Origin: an uncultured Bacillus sp.
GTDB lineage: Bacteria > Bacillota > Bacilli > Bacillales > Cytobacillaceae
NCBI GenBank assembly: GCA_937894355.1
Contig: CALCRD010000007.1
Coordinates: forward strand, 1 to 31,690
Length of the DNA stretch: 31,690 bases
Direction of reading: 5' to 3'
Made by a program: the position numbers and the translations under genes. Numbering within the stretch: position 1 is the stretch's first letter; every line of letters starts with the position of its first letter. The notes beneath the pieces are model-generated. The model worked only from the letters and a program-made list of their open reading frames with translations. It did not search any database and was not told the DNA's origin. Positions 14,409 through 22,815 of the stretch are shown in pieces.

Positions 14409-15206
14409 TTACTTTTGATTAAAAGCTCGTTTTCCCAAACGCTCGACAACACGAGGAAATAACGTATAGAAGACGCTTGCACTGTTCATCCAGCGCGGTA
14501 AATTTATTTCCCTTGTTTTACTGAGCATGCGCTCAACGACTTTGCGTGCGACGTATTCCGGTTTCAAAACCCAGCGTTGAATGTTTTTTAAATAGGTGCC
14601 TTTTTCGTCGGCAATATTGAAAAAATTAGTGGCAATGGGACCTGGATTGACCGTTGTTACGAAAACATGATAATCGGTAAGCTCCATCCGTAGGCTGTTG
14701 GAATAGCCAAGAACAGCATGCTTTGTTGCCGAATACACACTTGATTTGGGTGTAGCCATTTTTCCAGCTTGGGAGGCAATATTAATGATATGACCAAACA
14801 GGCGTTCCCGCATTTTCGGGAGAACCATGGAGGTGCAAGCCATCAACCCCACCACATTAACCTCAAACATGCTCTTAATTTCTTCTATCGACGATTCATG
14901 GGCCTCGCGAAAGATTCCAAAGCCAGCATTATTCACTAATATATCGATATGGTCAAGACGGTTAAGGACGTCTGAAAAAACAATTTCAACTGCGTTTGTA
15001 TCCGACACGTCTAGTTTATAAACCAGCACTTCCGTCTGAAACCTTGACTCCAGATCTGCTTTTAGCATTGCTAATTTATCAATACTTCTGGCCATTAGGA
15101 TGAGCCGTGCTCCAGCTTCAGCACAAAGGGTAGCCATTTCTGCGCCGATACCACCTGATGCTCCAGTAATTACAATATTTTTTCCATTAAGTCGGTCATT
15201 GACCAT
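14409..15206 (-). CDS. yqjQ: YqjQ, short-chain dehydrogenase/reductase
   Basis: A 265-residue classical SDR. The NAD(P)-binding motif TGASGGIG is near the N-terminus, NNAG is in the middle, and the catalytic Ser and YxxxK are in IASQAGKMATPKSSVYSATK. The substrate is unknown. The frame opens with a GTG at 15215, but that codon lies inside the GAGGTG ribosome binding site; the ATG at 15206 is correctly spaced. It follows yqjP with a gap of about ten bases, as in B. subtilis, so the two form an operon. Confidence 0.9.
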   Translation of the reverse strand: MVNDRLNGKNIVITGASGGIGAEMATLCAEAGARLILMARSIDKLAMLKADLESRFQTEVLVYKLDVSDTNAVEIVFSDVLNRLDHIDILVNNAGFGIFREAHESSIEEIKSMFEVNVVGLMACTSMVLPKMRERLFGHIINIASQAGKMATPKSSVYSATKHAVLGYSNSLRMELTDYHVFVTTVNPGPIATNFFNIADEKGTYLKNIQRWVLKPEYVARKVVERMLSKTREINLPRWMNSASVFYTLFPRVVERLGKRAFNQK

Positions 15207-15216
15207 TACAGACACC

Positions 15217-16182
15217 TCAATTTGCTTTTATGAATAAGGACTCATTATTCATGATATTGATTTCCTGCAATGAAAGCAAATAGTCAACTTGGGCAACGGT
15301 TTCTGATAAAGCAAGTAATAGTTCCTTTTCGTATATACGAGGGAATAACCGTTGACAAATTTCAAAAACGGTCAGATTTTCTTTATCAAGCCATTTTTTT
15401 ACTAACATAGCTCGATTGTGCTGACGTTCAAGGCGCGCATCAATCACGGAGCCAACTTCGGTAATATTGTCACCATGTCCAGGGTAGACGCATTGAATCG
15501 GAAATTCCGCTATTTTTTTCAAAGAAGCATTAAGCTCTAACTGTGGCTGAGGTCGACCTTTCTCGCCAGGAACTGGAGGCTCCAATATCGGATTAGGTGA
15601 AATATGCGGCAGTAAAAGATCTCCACCAATGTAAGCTCCATCCTTTTCCCTGAAAAGTCCAATATGACTTGAAGCATGACCAGGAGTCTCAATTGCCTTC
15701 CAGTCGCTTAAGCCTCGAGGAGTATCGCCTTCAAGCAACTGGCTGGATAATGATCGGTCGCAGGAATATTCTATCGTTTGATCGAGTTCTTTTTTTATCG
15801 AATAGGAAATTAGTTTCTCTGGGACGCCAAATTCTTTAAAGGTACGATGATAAAAAACTTCATTACCTTGAAGAAATGGTTCTGATAAGCTTAACCAGCG
15901 CTGGTTGTGAGGATGGCCAGCAATTTCAACAGTTTCCGGAAAAATATCTAGCAATCCCATATGGTCAGGATGATGATGGGTGAGAATGACTTGTTCGATA
16001 TCATTTGGGGTTAACTTTAAGTCTGCGAGTTGTTTCACGAAAGCAGCTTTTGATTCAGTTGTTTTTGTTCCGGCATCAACGAGGGTTAATCTATCTCCTT
16101 TAATAAGGTAAACATGTACATCGCCAACGGGGAACGGAGTAGGCAAGGTTATTTTGGCAATGCCATTCTTCCATTCAGTCAT
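15217..16182 (-). CDS. yqjP: YqjP, metallo-beta-lactamase-fold hydrolase
   Basis: A 321-residue MBL-fold protein. The zinc motif HxHxDH is in THHHPDH (H69, H71, D73, H74). Further ligand positions are in ETPGHASSH and YPGHGD. Family members are thiolesterase or glyoxalase II-like hydrolases; the substrate of YqjP is not known. The start at 16182 has AGGAG about eight bases upstream. It is first gene of the yqjP-yqjQ operon and diverges from the T-box-controlled proI. Confidence 0.88.
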   Translation of the reverse strand: MTEWKNGIAKITLPTPFPVGDVHVYLIKGDRLTLVDAGTKTTESKAAFVKQLADLKLTPNDIEQVILTHHHPDHMGLLDIFPETVEIAGHPHNQRWLSLSEPFLQGNEVFYHRTFKEFGVPEKLISYSIKKELDQTIEYSCDRSLSSQLLEGDTPRGLSDWKAIETPGHASSHIGLFREKDGAYIGGDLLLPHISPNPILEPPVPGEKGRPQPQLELNASLKKIAEFPIQCVYPGHGDNITEVGSVIDARLERQHNRAMLVKKWLDKENLTVFEICQRLFPRIYEKELLLALSETVAQVDYLLSLQEINIMNNESLFIKAN

Positions 16183-16358
16183 TTTTTCAGCTCCTAAAAA
16201 TATATTTATATTACAGTTATCGGTAAAAATTTAGATGTCAAAATGAGACAAACTAAATATAATAGTTTATAAGCTTAAGTATAAACGAAAATTATCCAAA
16301 TTGTCATTATATTCACATAATTGATTTAAGATATTTACACATTTCCTTGTCTTTCCTA

Positions 16359-16388
16359 TTGACAGACAAGCTGTTTATCCTTCATAAT
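16359..16388 (+). promoter_or_regulatory. proI promoter
   Basis: TTGACA (16359-16364, perfect -35) and CATAAT (16383-16388, five of six -10 positions) are separated by 18 bp. They are placed directly upstream of the T-box leader. Confidence 0.75.
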
Positions 16389-16424
16389 CACAATTAAAAT
16401 TTACATGTAAAATAGGCAATGAGT

Positions 16425-16654
16425 ATGACCAGTAAATGGAAAATGACGCAAGAGAGTGAAGCTCCTCGGCTGCAAAGCTTCATCGTCCGCTAACCATTGA
16501 ACCTACCATATGAGCTGTTAGGGAAACCTAAACGTAAATCCGACGTTAATGGAGTTGAGCTGCACCTTTTTTAGATTTAGCGAAAAGGTGAATAAAGGTG
16601 GTACCACGGAAGCTATGACCTTTCGTCCTTTTTTACGGGCGGAGGGTCTTTTTT
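16425..16654 (+). promoter_or_regulatory. T-box riboswitch, proline-specific, controlling proI
   Basis: Stem I contains the AGTGA motif (near 16454). The specifier loop reads GAA-CCT-AC with CCT, a proline codon, at 16502-16504. The T-box sequence AAAGGTGGTACCACGG is at 16594-16609 and the terminator GACC...CGTCC/GGGCG...GGGTC with a T run is at 16616-16654. Uncharged tRNA-Pro should pair with the specifier and the T-box, favour the antiterminator and allow expression of the last step of proline synthesis when proline is short. Confidence 0.93.
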
Positions 16655-16739
16655 ATTTAGTTGAAGTACTATTAGTTCTTAGGATATAGTTCTCTTTTTT
16701 TTATCAAAAATTCTTTAATTAAAGGGGTACATTAGGAAC

Positions 16740-17576
16740 ATGAAAAAAATTGCATTTATTGGGGCCGGTTCCATGGCAGAAGCGATGATTTCGGGAATTG
16801 TCGAAAATAAACTGTTAGCTGGCGAACAAATTTGGGTCACAAACCGGAACAATCAAGAGAAACTTGACAGACTTAATCAAAAATATGGGGTAAATGGCAC
16901 TTATGATCTTAGTGAATTGATGGAAAATGCTGATGCCGTCATTTTAGCAATGAAGCCTAAGGAAGCTGCCACTGGCATTTCGCAAATTCGTCCCTATTTA
17001 ACTGAAAACACAATGATTATTAGTGTATTAGCTGGCGTTTCCATCGATAGCATTCAGCTCTTGGCCCAAAAGGAGATTCCTGTAGTAAGAGCGATGCCAA
17101 ATACATCTGCTACCGTTGGCAAATCTGCCACTGGGTTTGCTATTAATTCTAATGTTAGCGAACACCAAAAACAAGTTGTTCAAACGATTTTTGAAACAGT
17201 AGGGTTAACAACATTTGTTGAGGAAAACCAGTTGGATGCTGTAACAGGCTTGTCAGGAAGCGGACCTGCCTATATTTATTACTTAATTGAAGCAATGGAA
17301 AAAGGCGCTAGTGAAATCGGACTTGAGAAAGAAGTAGCTAAGGATTTGATTGTTCAAACCCTGCTTGGTGCTGCCGAAATGGTTGCGAAATCCTCAAAGC
17401 CTTCCCAGCAACTACGCGCTGAAGTGACAAGTCCTGGTGGAACAACAGAAGCAGGACTTCGTGTCCTTGAGTCATTCGAGGTGCAGAAAGCGTTTATTAA
17501 TTGCATTAAAGAAGCCACCGCTCAATCAAAGCGACTTGGAATCGCCTTAAGCGACGAATTGTATCCAGTTAAATAA
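16740..17576 (+). CDS. proI: Pyrroline-5-carboxylate reductase
   Basis: A 278-residue ProC-family enzyme that reduces 1-pyrroline-5-carboxylate to L-proline with NAD(P)H. The N-terminal Rossmann motif is FIGAGSMAEAM. Conserved C-terminal parts are RAMPNTSATVGKS, GLSGSGPAYIYYLIEAM and VTSPGGTTEAGL. Position next to yqjP and namA corresponds to proI (yqjO) of B. subtilis. The ribosome binding site AAAGGGG is somewhat distant (about 13 bases), with AGGA close to the ATG as alternative. Control by the proline T-box upstream confirms the biosynthetic role. A weak ACAGTT/AACTGT hairpin with a T-rich tail follows at 17600-17636. Confidence 0.95.
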   Translation: MKKIAFIGAGSMAEAMISGIVENKLLAGEQIWVTNRNNQEKLDRLNQKYGVNGTYDLSELMENADAVILAMKPKEAATGISQIRPYLTENTMIISVLAGVSIDSIQLLAQKEIPVVRAMPNTSATVGKSATGFAINSNVSEHQKQVVQTIFETVGLTTFVEENQLDAVTGLSGSGPAYIYYLIEAMEKGASEIGLEKEVAKDLIVQTLLGAAEMVAKSSKPSQQLRAEVTSPGGTTEAGLRVLESFEVQKAFINCIKEATAQSKRLGIALSDELYPVK

Positions 17577-17678
17577 TGAATGGAGATTTCCCTTACTCGA
17601 CAGTTTTGAACTGTTAACTGGGCATTATTCGTTTTTCTAAAATAATTTAACAAAACCAATTGGATAAAATTTCTTTCT

Positions 17679-17737
17679 GAAAAAGCCTCTGCTATACTAG
17701 TGATATCAGTAATCACAAAGTATAAGGAGGCTTTTTC
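17679..17737 (+). promoter_or_regulatory. Nested dyad overlapping namA promoter and ribosome binding site
   Basis: Three consecutive inverted repeats share one centre: GAAAAAGCCTC/GAGGCTTTTTC, TATACT/AGTATA and GTGAT/ATCAC. TATACT also looks like a -10 element. The outer arm contains the GGAGG ribosome binding site of namA. The dyad can be a repressor operator on DNA, a hairpin that hides the ribosome binding site in RNA, or both. Confidence 0.6.
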
Positions 17738-17739
17738 AA

Positions 17740-18759
17740 TTGACCACAAAATTATTTTCCCCATATACGATTAAAGGTCTTACCTTAAAAAACCGAATTG
17801 TCATGGCACCAATGTGCATGTATACGTCTGAAAAAGAAGATGGCATGATGAGTGACTGGCATTTGACACATTATGAAAGTCGAGCTGTCGGTCAAGTTGG
17901 ATTAATCATGGTTGAAGCATCGGCGGTTACTCCGCAAGGTCGAATTTCAAGTAGCGATTTAGGTATTTGGAATAACGATCATGTGGCGGGTTTTGCCATA
18001 CTCACTCAATCAGTAAAGGGGCATGGTGCAAAAATTGGCATCCAACTTGCCCATGCTGGCAGAAAAGCCGGTGGTGACGGAGAAATTCTTGCCCCATCGC
18101 CAATCCCGTTTAATAATATTTCTAAGACTCCGAAGGAAATGACACTTTCAGATATAAAAGAGACGATTGAAGCGTTTAAACAAAGCGCTGAACGTGCCAA
18201 ACAAGCCGAATTTGATGTGGTAGAAATTCATGCCGCTCACGGATATCTCATTAATCAATTCTTATCACCATTAACCAATCAGCGGACCGATTATTATGGC
18301 GGCTCCCAAGAGAAGCGCTATCGATTTTTATTAGAAATCATTGATGCTGTAAAAACGGTTTGGGATGGCCCCTTATTTGTTCGAATATCTGCTAGTGATT
18401 ATCATAGTGAAGGTTTAAACATTGAGGATTATATTACCATTGTCAAATGGCTGAAAGCCCAAGGTGTCGACTTAATCGATGTGAGCTCTGGTGGATTAGT
18501 TCCGGCATCTGTTCCAACCTTTCCTGGCTACCAAGTTCCATTCTCAGAAAAAATTAAGCATCAATCCGAGATTGCCACCGGTGCAGTCGGGCTGATTACC
18601 TCAGGTTTGCATGCTGAGGAAATCCTGCAAAACGATCGAGCAGACCTGATCATTCTAGGTAGAGAACTCCTGCGTGACCCATATTGGCCAAGAACAGCCG
18701 CCAAGCAACTAGGTGTGAAAATCGAAAGCCCTAGACAGTACGAACGTGGTTGGCTATAA
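17740..18759 (+). CDS. namA: NADPH dehydrogenase NamA (old yellow enzyme, YqjM)
   Basis: A 339-residue FMN-dependent ene-reductase of the thermophilic-like old yellow enzyme class. It reduces activated C=C bonds (and nitro compounds) with NADPH and is linked to electrophile and oxidative stress in B. subtilis. Visible are PMCMYTS with Cys26 and Tyr28, the redox-sensing residues of YqjM, the substrate-binding pair in HAAHGYLINQFLSP, and the FMN-binding GLITSGLHA...ILGRELLRDP. The start is a TTG at 17740, with AGGAGG nine bases upstream. Length equals that of YqjM (338). Expression is probably governed by the dyad described above. Confidence 0.95.
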   Translation: MTTKLFSPYTIKGLTLKNRIVMAPMCMYTSEKEDGMMSDWHLTHYESRAVGQVGLIMVEASAVTPQGRISSSDLGIWNNDHVAGFAILTQSVKGHGAKIGIQLAHAGRKAGGDGEILAPSPIPFNNISKTPKEMTLSDIKETIEAFKQSAERAKQAEFDVVEIHAAHGYLINQFLSPLTNQRTDYYGGSQEKRYRFLLEIIDAVKTVWDGPLFVRISASDYHSEGLNIEDYITIVKWLKAQGVDLIDVSSGGLVPASVPTFPGYQVPFSEKIKHQSEIATGAVGLITSGLHAEEILQNDRADLIILGRELLRDPYWPRTAAKQLGVKIESPRQYERGWL

Positions 18760-18792
18760 AGTGAAACATCCATGATAATATTCATTTCAGGT

Positions 18793-18829
18793 AACCATCA
18801 AATTACTCCAAAAATTTGATGGTTTTTTT
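18793..18829 (+). terminator. namA terminator
   Basis: AACCATCAAAT pairs with ATTTGATGGTT and is followed by a T run. Confidence 0.85.
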
Positions 18830-18835
18830 ATAGAA

Positions 18836-19025
18836 ATGGCTCTGCTAATGATAAATGTTTATTTTGAAAACATTGTTGATTGGAGCGGAAGACACGCAGA
18901 CTCCTGCAGGAGCACGAGCTGAGTGAGACTCCGAAGGAAGGAACGACCGAAGGAGGCCTTCGTGCGAGCCTGCGGAAAGCGAAGTGTCTGGAGCGGAAAT
19001 CAACAGCCAAGTTTAACAGAGCCAT
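18836..19025. repeat. 190-bp palindromic-ended intergenic repeat
   Basis: ATGGCTCTG (18836-18844) and CAGAGCCAT (19017-19025) are inverted ends. Inside them TGTTGATT and AATCAACA form a second inverted pair around a GC-rich core that contains GGAGCGGAAGACACG and CTGGAGCGGAA. I know closely similar GGAGCGGAAG...GGAGCGGAAATCAACA sequences as dispersed repeats in many Bacillaceae genomes. TAGAAAT occurs at both outer borders (18831-18837 and 19025-19031) and may be a target duplication. Short open frames in it are not genes. The rest of 19026-19200 holds nothing recognisable. Confidence 0.7.
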
Positions 19026-19221
19026 AGAAATAAAAACGCGTTCTGGTGAATACGAATTGCGGTAGGAAATGGCTCAGAAACCCATTACTAACTCTAGGGA
19101 TACCTTTTTGCTATCAAAAGTAAACGGCCCCCAATAGTATGAATTGCTAAAATTCCTTGCGCCAAATAGCTTAATAGGATATGCTCAAAGTTAAATATTA
19201 ATGAACCCGAAGGAGACTATT

Positions 19222-19620
19222 ATGATTGAGATAAAGACTTCCACACTCAGCGATGGGGAGTTTAATAGAGGGGTATTCGCGAAACGTGATATCGCAAAAG
19301 GTGAGTTGCTTCATGAAGCGCCGGTTATTTCTTATCCTAATGCAGAGCATGTTCACATCGAAAAAACCTTACTGGCAGATTACGCATTTGAATATGGTAT
19401 TAATCACACGGCCATTCTTTTAGGCTATGGCATGTTGTTTAATCATTCCTATACACCAAACGCTACTTATGAGATTAACTTTCCAAACCACACATTTGAC
19501 TTCTTTGCTTACACAGACATAAAAGCAGGCGAAGAAATCTTAATTAACTATAATGGTGAAGAAGATAACAATGATCCACTTTGGTTTAACAAAGACGAAA
19601 ATGATAGTGAAGAAGAATAG
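19222..19620 (+). CDS. Small SET-domain protein
   Basis: A 132-residue protein consisting almost only of a SET domain, the fold of protein lysine methyltransferases that use S-adenosylmethionine. Typical elements are RGVFAKRDIAKGELLHEAP, MLFNHSYTPNATYE (NHS..PN motif) and DIKAGEEILINYNGEE (GEE..I.Y motif). There is no pre-SET or post-SET zinc cluster, and the C-terminus is acidic. A methylation target is not known. The frame opens seven codons earlier at 19201; the ATG at 19222 has AAGGAG six bases upstream. It is a single gene with its own terminator, sited between namA and rnz, and may be an insertion relative to B. subtilis. Confidence 0.85.
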   Translation: MIEIKTSTLSDGEFNRGVFAKRDIAKGELLHEAPVISYPNAEHVHIEKTLLADYAFEYGINHTAILLGYGMLFNHSYTPNATYEINFPNHTFDFFAYTDIKAGEEILINYNGEEDNNDPLWFNKDENDSEEE

Positions 19621-19663
19621 CAAGTTGTAAAAAATAAAAAATCCCAGTTTAGGGAACGAAAAC

Positions 19664-19698
19664 GGTTAAGGAATTTTCCTTAACCATTTTTCTTTTTT
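19664..19698 (+). terminator. Terminator of SET gene (converges with rnz)
   Basis: GGTTAAGGAA and TTCCTTAACC are separated by two bases and followed by ATTTTTCTTTTTT. The perfect 10-bp stem could also act for rnz on the other strand. Confidence 0.8.
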
Positions 19699-19714
19699 CC
19701 AAGATAGGTGGGTG

Positions 19715-20647
19715 TTAAATACTTTTATCTACAGGAATCGAAATCTCTTTAAAATCCTCTGCTATTTCGGTGTTTTTGAAAATCTCTTGGGCTTCTTCAA
19801 CTAGTAGCTCCCAGGCATCACGGTCATATCTTGAGCTAATATGAGTGAGGCATAGCTTTTTGACATCTGCTCTTTGTGCAATTTCGGCTGCTTGGTGGGT
19901 CGTTGAATGAAAATAATCAAAAGCCAGACTTTCTTCTCCTTTTGAAAAAGTCGCCTCATGAACAAGTAAATCGGCTTTATCAGCCAGAACAGCAGCACTC
20001 TCACACTGCCTTGTATCACCGAGGATAGTGACAATCCGTCCCTTTTGTGTTGGACCCAAGAACTTACTCGCCTCAATAACCGTTCCGTCTTCAAGCATGA
20101 CATTCTCGCCATTTTTAATTCTTTTATAGATTGGACCAGGCTTAATTCCGGCTTCAGCTAACTGCTCGGCAAGCAATGTACCGGGCCGATCTTTTTCCGT
20201 CATTCGAAATCCATATGAAGGAATTCCATGAACTAATTGCCGCGTCTCAACGATAAATTGCTCATCTTCAAAAATGACGCCTTCTTCAATTTCAATTACC
20301 TTTAATGGGTATTTCAAATAAGTCTGGCTAACCGTTAAGCTAATATTTATGTAGTCCTTAAGTCCTTTTGGACCGTAAATCGTTACCTCGGATTCACCGC
20401 CTTGAAAGGAACGGCTTGAAAGCAAACCTGGTAATCCGTATATATGGTCACCGTGAAGATGGGTGATGAATATTTTTTCAATTCGCCGCGGTTTAATCGA
20501 TGTATGTAAAATTTGGTGCTGTGTCGCTTCGCCACAATCGAACAGCCAAATGCTTCCCCGTTCCTCCAATAGCTTTAAGGCAATGGACGTAACATTACGA
20601 AACTTAGCCGGTATCCCCGCACCTGTTCCTAAAAAGAAAATCTCCAC
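19715..20647 (-). CDS. rnz: Ribonuclease Z, tRNA 3'-end processing
   Basis: A 310-residue RNase Z of the metallo-beta-lactamase fold. It cuts precursors of tRNAs that lack an encoded CCA next to the discriminator base. The zinc motif is THLHGDH (H63, H65, D67, H68). LFDCGEATQHQ, GDTRQC, HEATF and CLTHISSRY supply further conserved positions. The flexible arm region (residues about 150-190, YGFRMTEKDRPG) is present, so it is the exosite-containing form. The start is a GTG at 20647 (MEIFFLGTG), with AAAGGGG about ten bases upstream. Length equals B. subtilis RNase Z (307). It diverges from zwf. Confidence 0.95.
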   Translation of the reverse strand: MEIFFLGTGAGIPAKFRNVTSIALKLLEERGSIWLFDCGEATQHQILHTSIKPRRIEKIFITHLHGDHIYGLPGLLSSRSFQGGESEVTIYGPKGLKDYINISLTVSQTYLKYPLKVIEIEEGVIFEDEQFIVETRQLVHGIPSYGFRMTEKDRPGTLLAEQLAEAGIKPGPIYKRIKNGENVMLEDGTVIEASKFLGPTQKGRIVTILGDTRQCESAAVLADKADLLVHEATFSKGEESLAFDYFHSTTHQAAEIAQRADVKKLCLTHISSRYDRDAWELLVEEAQEIFKNTEIAEDFKEISIPVDKSI

Positions 20648-20939
20648 TTGCTTTTTACCCCTTTCTATCCCTAATCCTATCTACCAAAAGGGTATCAGAC
20701 CCTCCGTAACATGCTAGCATTAATTTTACCACACATTGAAGCTACTTGCTTTTGGCTTCACATCGATGCGAAAATTCATTGGTGAAATATTGGATATAAT
20801 TATGAAGATGGGCAAAAACTAAAATCATCACATAATATTTGCTTATTAATAGACAAAGAGCTAAAATTTTATATTTGTAAAGACTTTCATTTTTAACTAC
20901 ATAATATTCTAACTACTTTTTAATAAAGAGAGGTACTGC

Positions 20940-22445
20940 ATGGTGGAACAAACCAAAAAGCCGACTGCATTAATCATGATCTTTGGCGCTACAGGAGATT
21001 TAGCGAATAGAAAATTATTCCCATCCCTTTATCAGCTCTTTCAAAAAGGAAAATTGGATCGATTTGCTGTAATTGGAGTAGCACGACGCTCCCTTACACA
21101 AGAACAGTTCAAACAAAATGTGAAAGACTCAATATTGTCGGGATCTTCTCAAAATGAAAATATTGAAGATTTTATTTCGCATTTTTCCTATCACTCACAT
21201 GATGTTACCGACTCAAGTTCTTATACGGCTCTTAATGTACTAGCCGCTGAACTAGACAATCGTTATCAGCTTGATGGGAACAGAATCTTTTACTTAGCGA
21301 TGGCACCGGAATTTTTCGGCACAATTGCTGAGCATGTGAAAGCTGACGGTTTAACCAATTGTTCCGGGTTTAAACGCCTTGTTATTGAAAAACCATTCGG
21401 TCATGACCTAGAGTCAGCCAAAAAATTAAATGAACAAATTCGCACTGCCTTTGCAGAAAATGAAATCTACCGGATTGACCATTATCTTGGCAAAGAAATG
21501 GTGCAAAATATTGAAGTCATTCGATTTGCCAACGCAATGTTTGAACCATTGTGGAACAATCGCTACATATCCAATATCCAAATTACTTCAAGTGAAGTGC
21601 TTGGCGTAGAGGAACGAGGACGCTATTACGAGAATAGCGGCGCTCTTCGAGATATGGTCCAAAACCATATGTTACAAGTGGTCGCCCTACTGGCAATGGA
21701 ACCACCGATTCGGCTAACCACCGATGAGATTCGCTCTGAAAAAGTCCGTGTCCTTCGGGCATTAAGGCAAGTACACGGAGACGATGTCAAAAAAGACTTC
21801 GTTCGAGGTCAATATGACGAAGGGAATGTTGATGGCAAACAGCTTCCAGCCTACCGAAATGAAGATATGGTCGACCCTAATTCCACAACTGAAACCTTTG
21901 TTGCCGGTAAATTAACGATCGATAATTTCCGATGGGCAGGTGTGCCTTTTTACATCCGTACTGGAAAAAGAATGCTAACGAAGCAAACAAAAATTGTCGT
22001 TCAATTTAAAGACATCCCAATGAACTTGTATTACCAAACAGAACAAGAACTAAATCCAAACTTATTGGTTATTCATATCCAACCTGAAGAAGGTATTACT
22101 CTCCATCTAAATGCCAAGAAAACTGGACAAGGCCTAGATGCCACTCAGGTGAAGCTTAGCTATGCCAACAAGGGAATCGATGGCATCAACACTCCAGAAG
22201 CATATGAGAAGCTTTTATACGACTGTATGCGTGGTGATGCGACCAACTTTACGCACTGGGATGAAGTCGCACTTTCATGGAGCTTTGTTGATAATATTTC
22301 GCAGGTATGGAAAGAAACATCTGAAACCAGCTTCCCAAATTATGAATCCGGGAAAATGGGTCCTCAGGCAGCCTACGACCTTTTGGAGCAGGACGGCTTC
22401 CACTGGTGGCCTGTAACCAATTTAGACGTTGAGACATGTAAATAA
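20940..22445 (+). CDS. zwf: Glucose-6-phosphate 1-dehydrogenase
   Basis: A 501-residue enzyme that oxidises glucose 6-phosphate to 6-phosphogluconolactone with formation of NADPH, the entry of the oxidative pentose phosphate pathway. The cofactor motif IFGATGDLANRKLFPSLY is N-terminal. The active-site signature RIDHYLGKEMVQNI is present and the substrate lysine region EKPFGHDLESAK precedes it. The ribosome binding site AGAGAGG lies about eight bases from the ATG. It converges on gnd, whose product carries out a later step. It runs slightly longer at the C-terminus than B. subtilis Zwf (489). Confidence 0.96.
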   Translation: MVEQTKKPTALIMIFGATGDLANRKLFPSLYQLFQKGKLDRFAVIGVARRSLTQEQFKQNVKDSILSGSSQNENIEDFISHFSYHSHDVTDSSSYTALNVLAAELDNRYQLDGNRIFYLAMAPEFFGTIAEHVKADGLTNCSGFKRLVIEKPFGHDLESAKKLNEQIRTAFAENEIYRIDHYLGKEMVQNIEVIRFANAMFEPLWNNRYISNIQITSSEVLGVEERGRYYENSGALRDMVQNHMLQVVALLAMEPPIRLTTDEIRSEKVRVLRALRQVHGDDVKKDFVRGQYDEGNVDGKQLPAYRNEDMVDPNSTTETFVAGKLTIDNFRWAGVPFYIRTGKRMLTKQTKIVVQFKDIPMNLYYQTEQELNPNLLVIHIQPEEGITLHLNAKKTGQGLDATQVKLSYANKGIDGINTPEAYEKLLYDCMRGDATNFTHWDEVALSWSFVDNISQVWKETSETSFPNYESGKMGPQAAYDLLEQDGFHWWPVTNLDVETCK

Positions 22446-22509
22446 CCCTGATTGGTTTTTAACGGGCTAAAACAGGCATCTATGGGCTTGTGAATACATT
22501 AATTACTCT

Positions 22510-22543
22510 CCCCGCACCCTCCGAAATGGGTGCGGGGATTTTG
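22510..22543 (+). terminator. zwf terminator
   Basis: CCCCGCACCC and GGGTGCGGGG form a perfect 10-bp stem with an 8-base loop, followed by ATTTTGTTT. Confidence 0.88.
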
Positions 22544-22580
22544 TTTGCGGATTTAGGAGCCGAATACTTCATTCGTTAAA

Positions 22581-22699
22581 TTTATCGCCGATCCTTTAGG
22601 GTTTATCGCCGATTTTTATTCGTTTATCGCCGATTTTTTGGTTTTTATCGCCGATTTTTTGGTTTTTATCGCCGATTATTTTACTTTTATCGCCCCAAG
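22581..22699. repeat. 21-bp tandem repeat array between zwf and gnd
   Basis: Six units beginning TTTATCGCC start at 22581, 22602, 22623, 22644, 22665 and 22686, all spaced exactly 21 bp. The core TTTATCGCCGAT is constant in the first five; the last nine bases vary, and the last unit is partial. On the minus strand one frame is open through all units and reads IGDKNQK-type heptapeptides, continuing a frame that also contains hydrophobic sequence. No convincing start codon exists for it after the gnd stop, so I annotate a repeat and not a gene. Confidence 0.85.
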
Positions 22700-22771
22700 T
22701 GAACAATATCACTGTACAAACACCTAGCCAGTATCCATATTTCTCATTAAAATCCAAAATCCCAACAATAA

Positions 22772-22803
22772 GAAAAACGACCCCACCAAATAAGTGAAGT
22801 CGC
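22772..22803 (-). terminator. gnd terminator
   Basis: On the minus strand GCGACTTCAC and GTGGGGTCGT can form a 10-bp stem that includes three G-T pairs, with TTTTTC behind it. It starts about 13 bp after the gnd stop codon. Confidence 0.65.
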
Positions 22804-22815
22804 TTTCCTTTAATT

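Noticed and set aside
18880..19065. Short open frames in the 190-bp repeat, on both strands
   Set aside because: They follow from the GC-rich repeat core; no ribosome binding site and no known protein.
22581..22699. Possible CRISPR array
   Set aside because: The 21-bp period is too short, there are no unique spacers of constant length and no cas genes; it is a simple tandem repeat.
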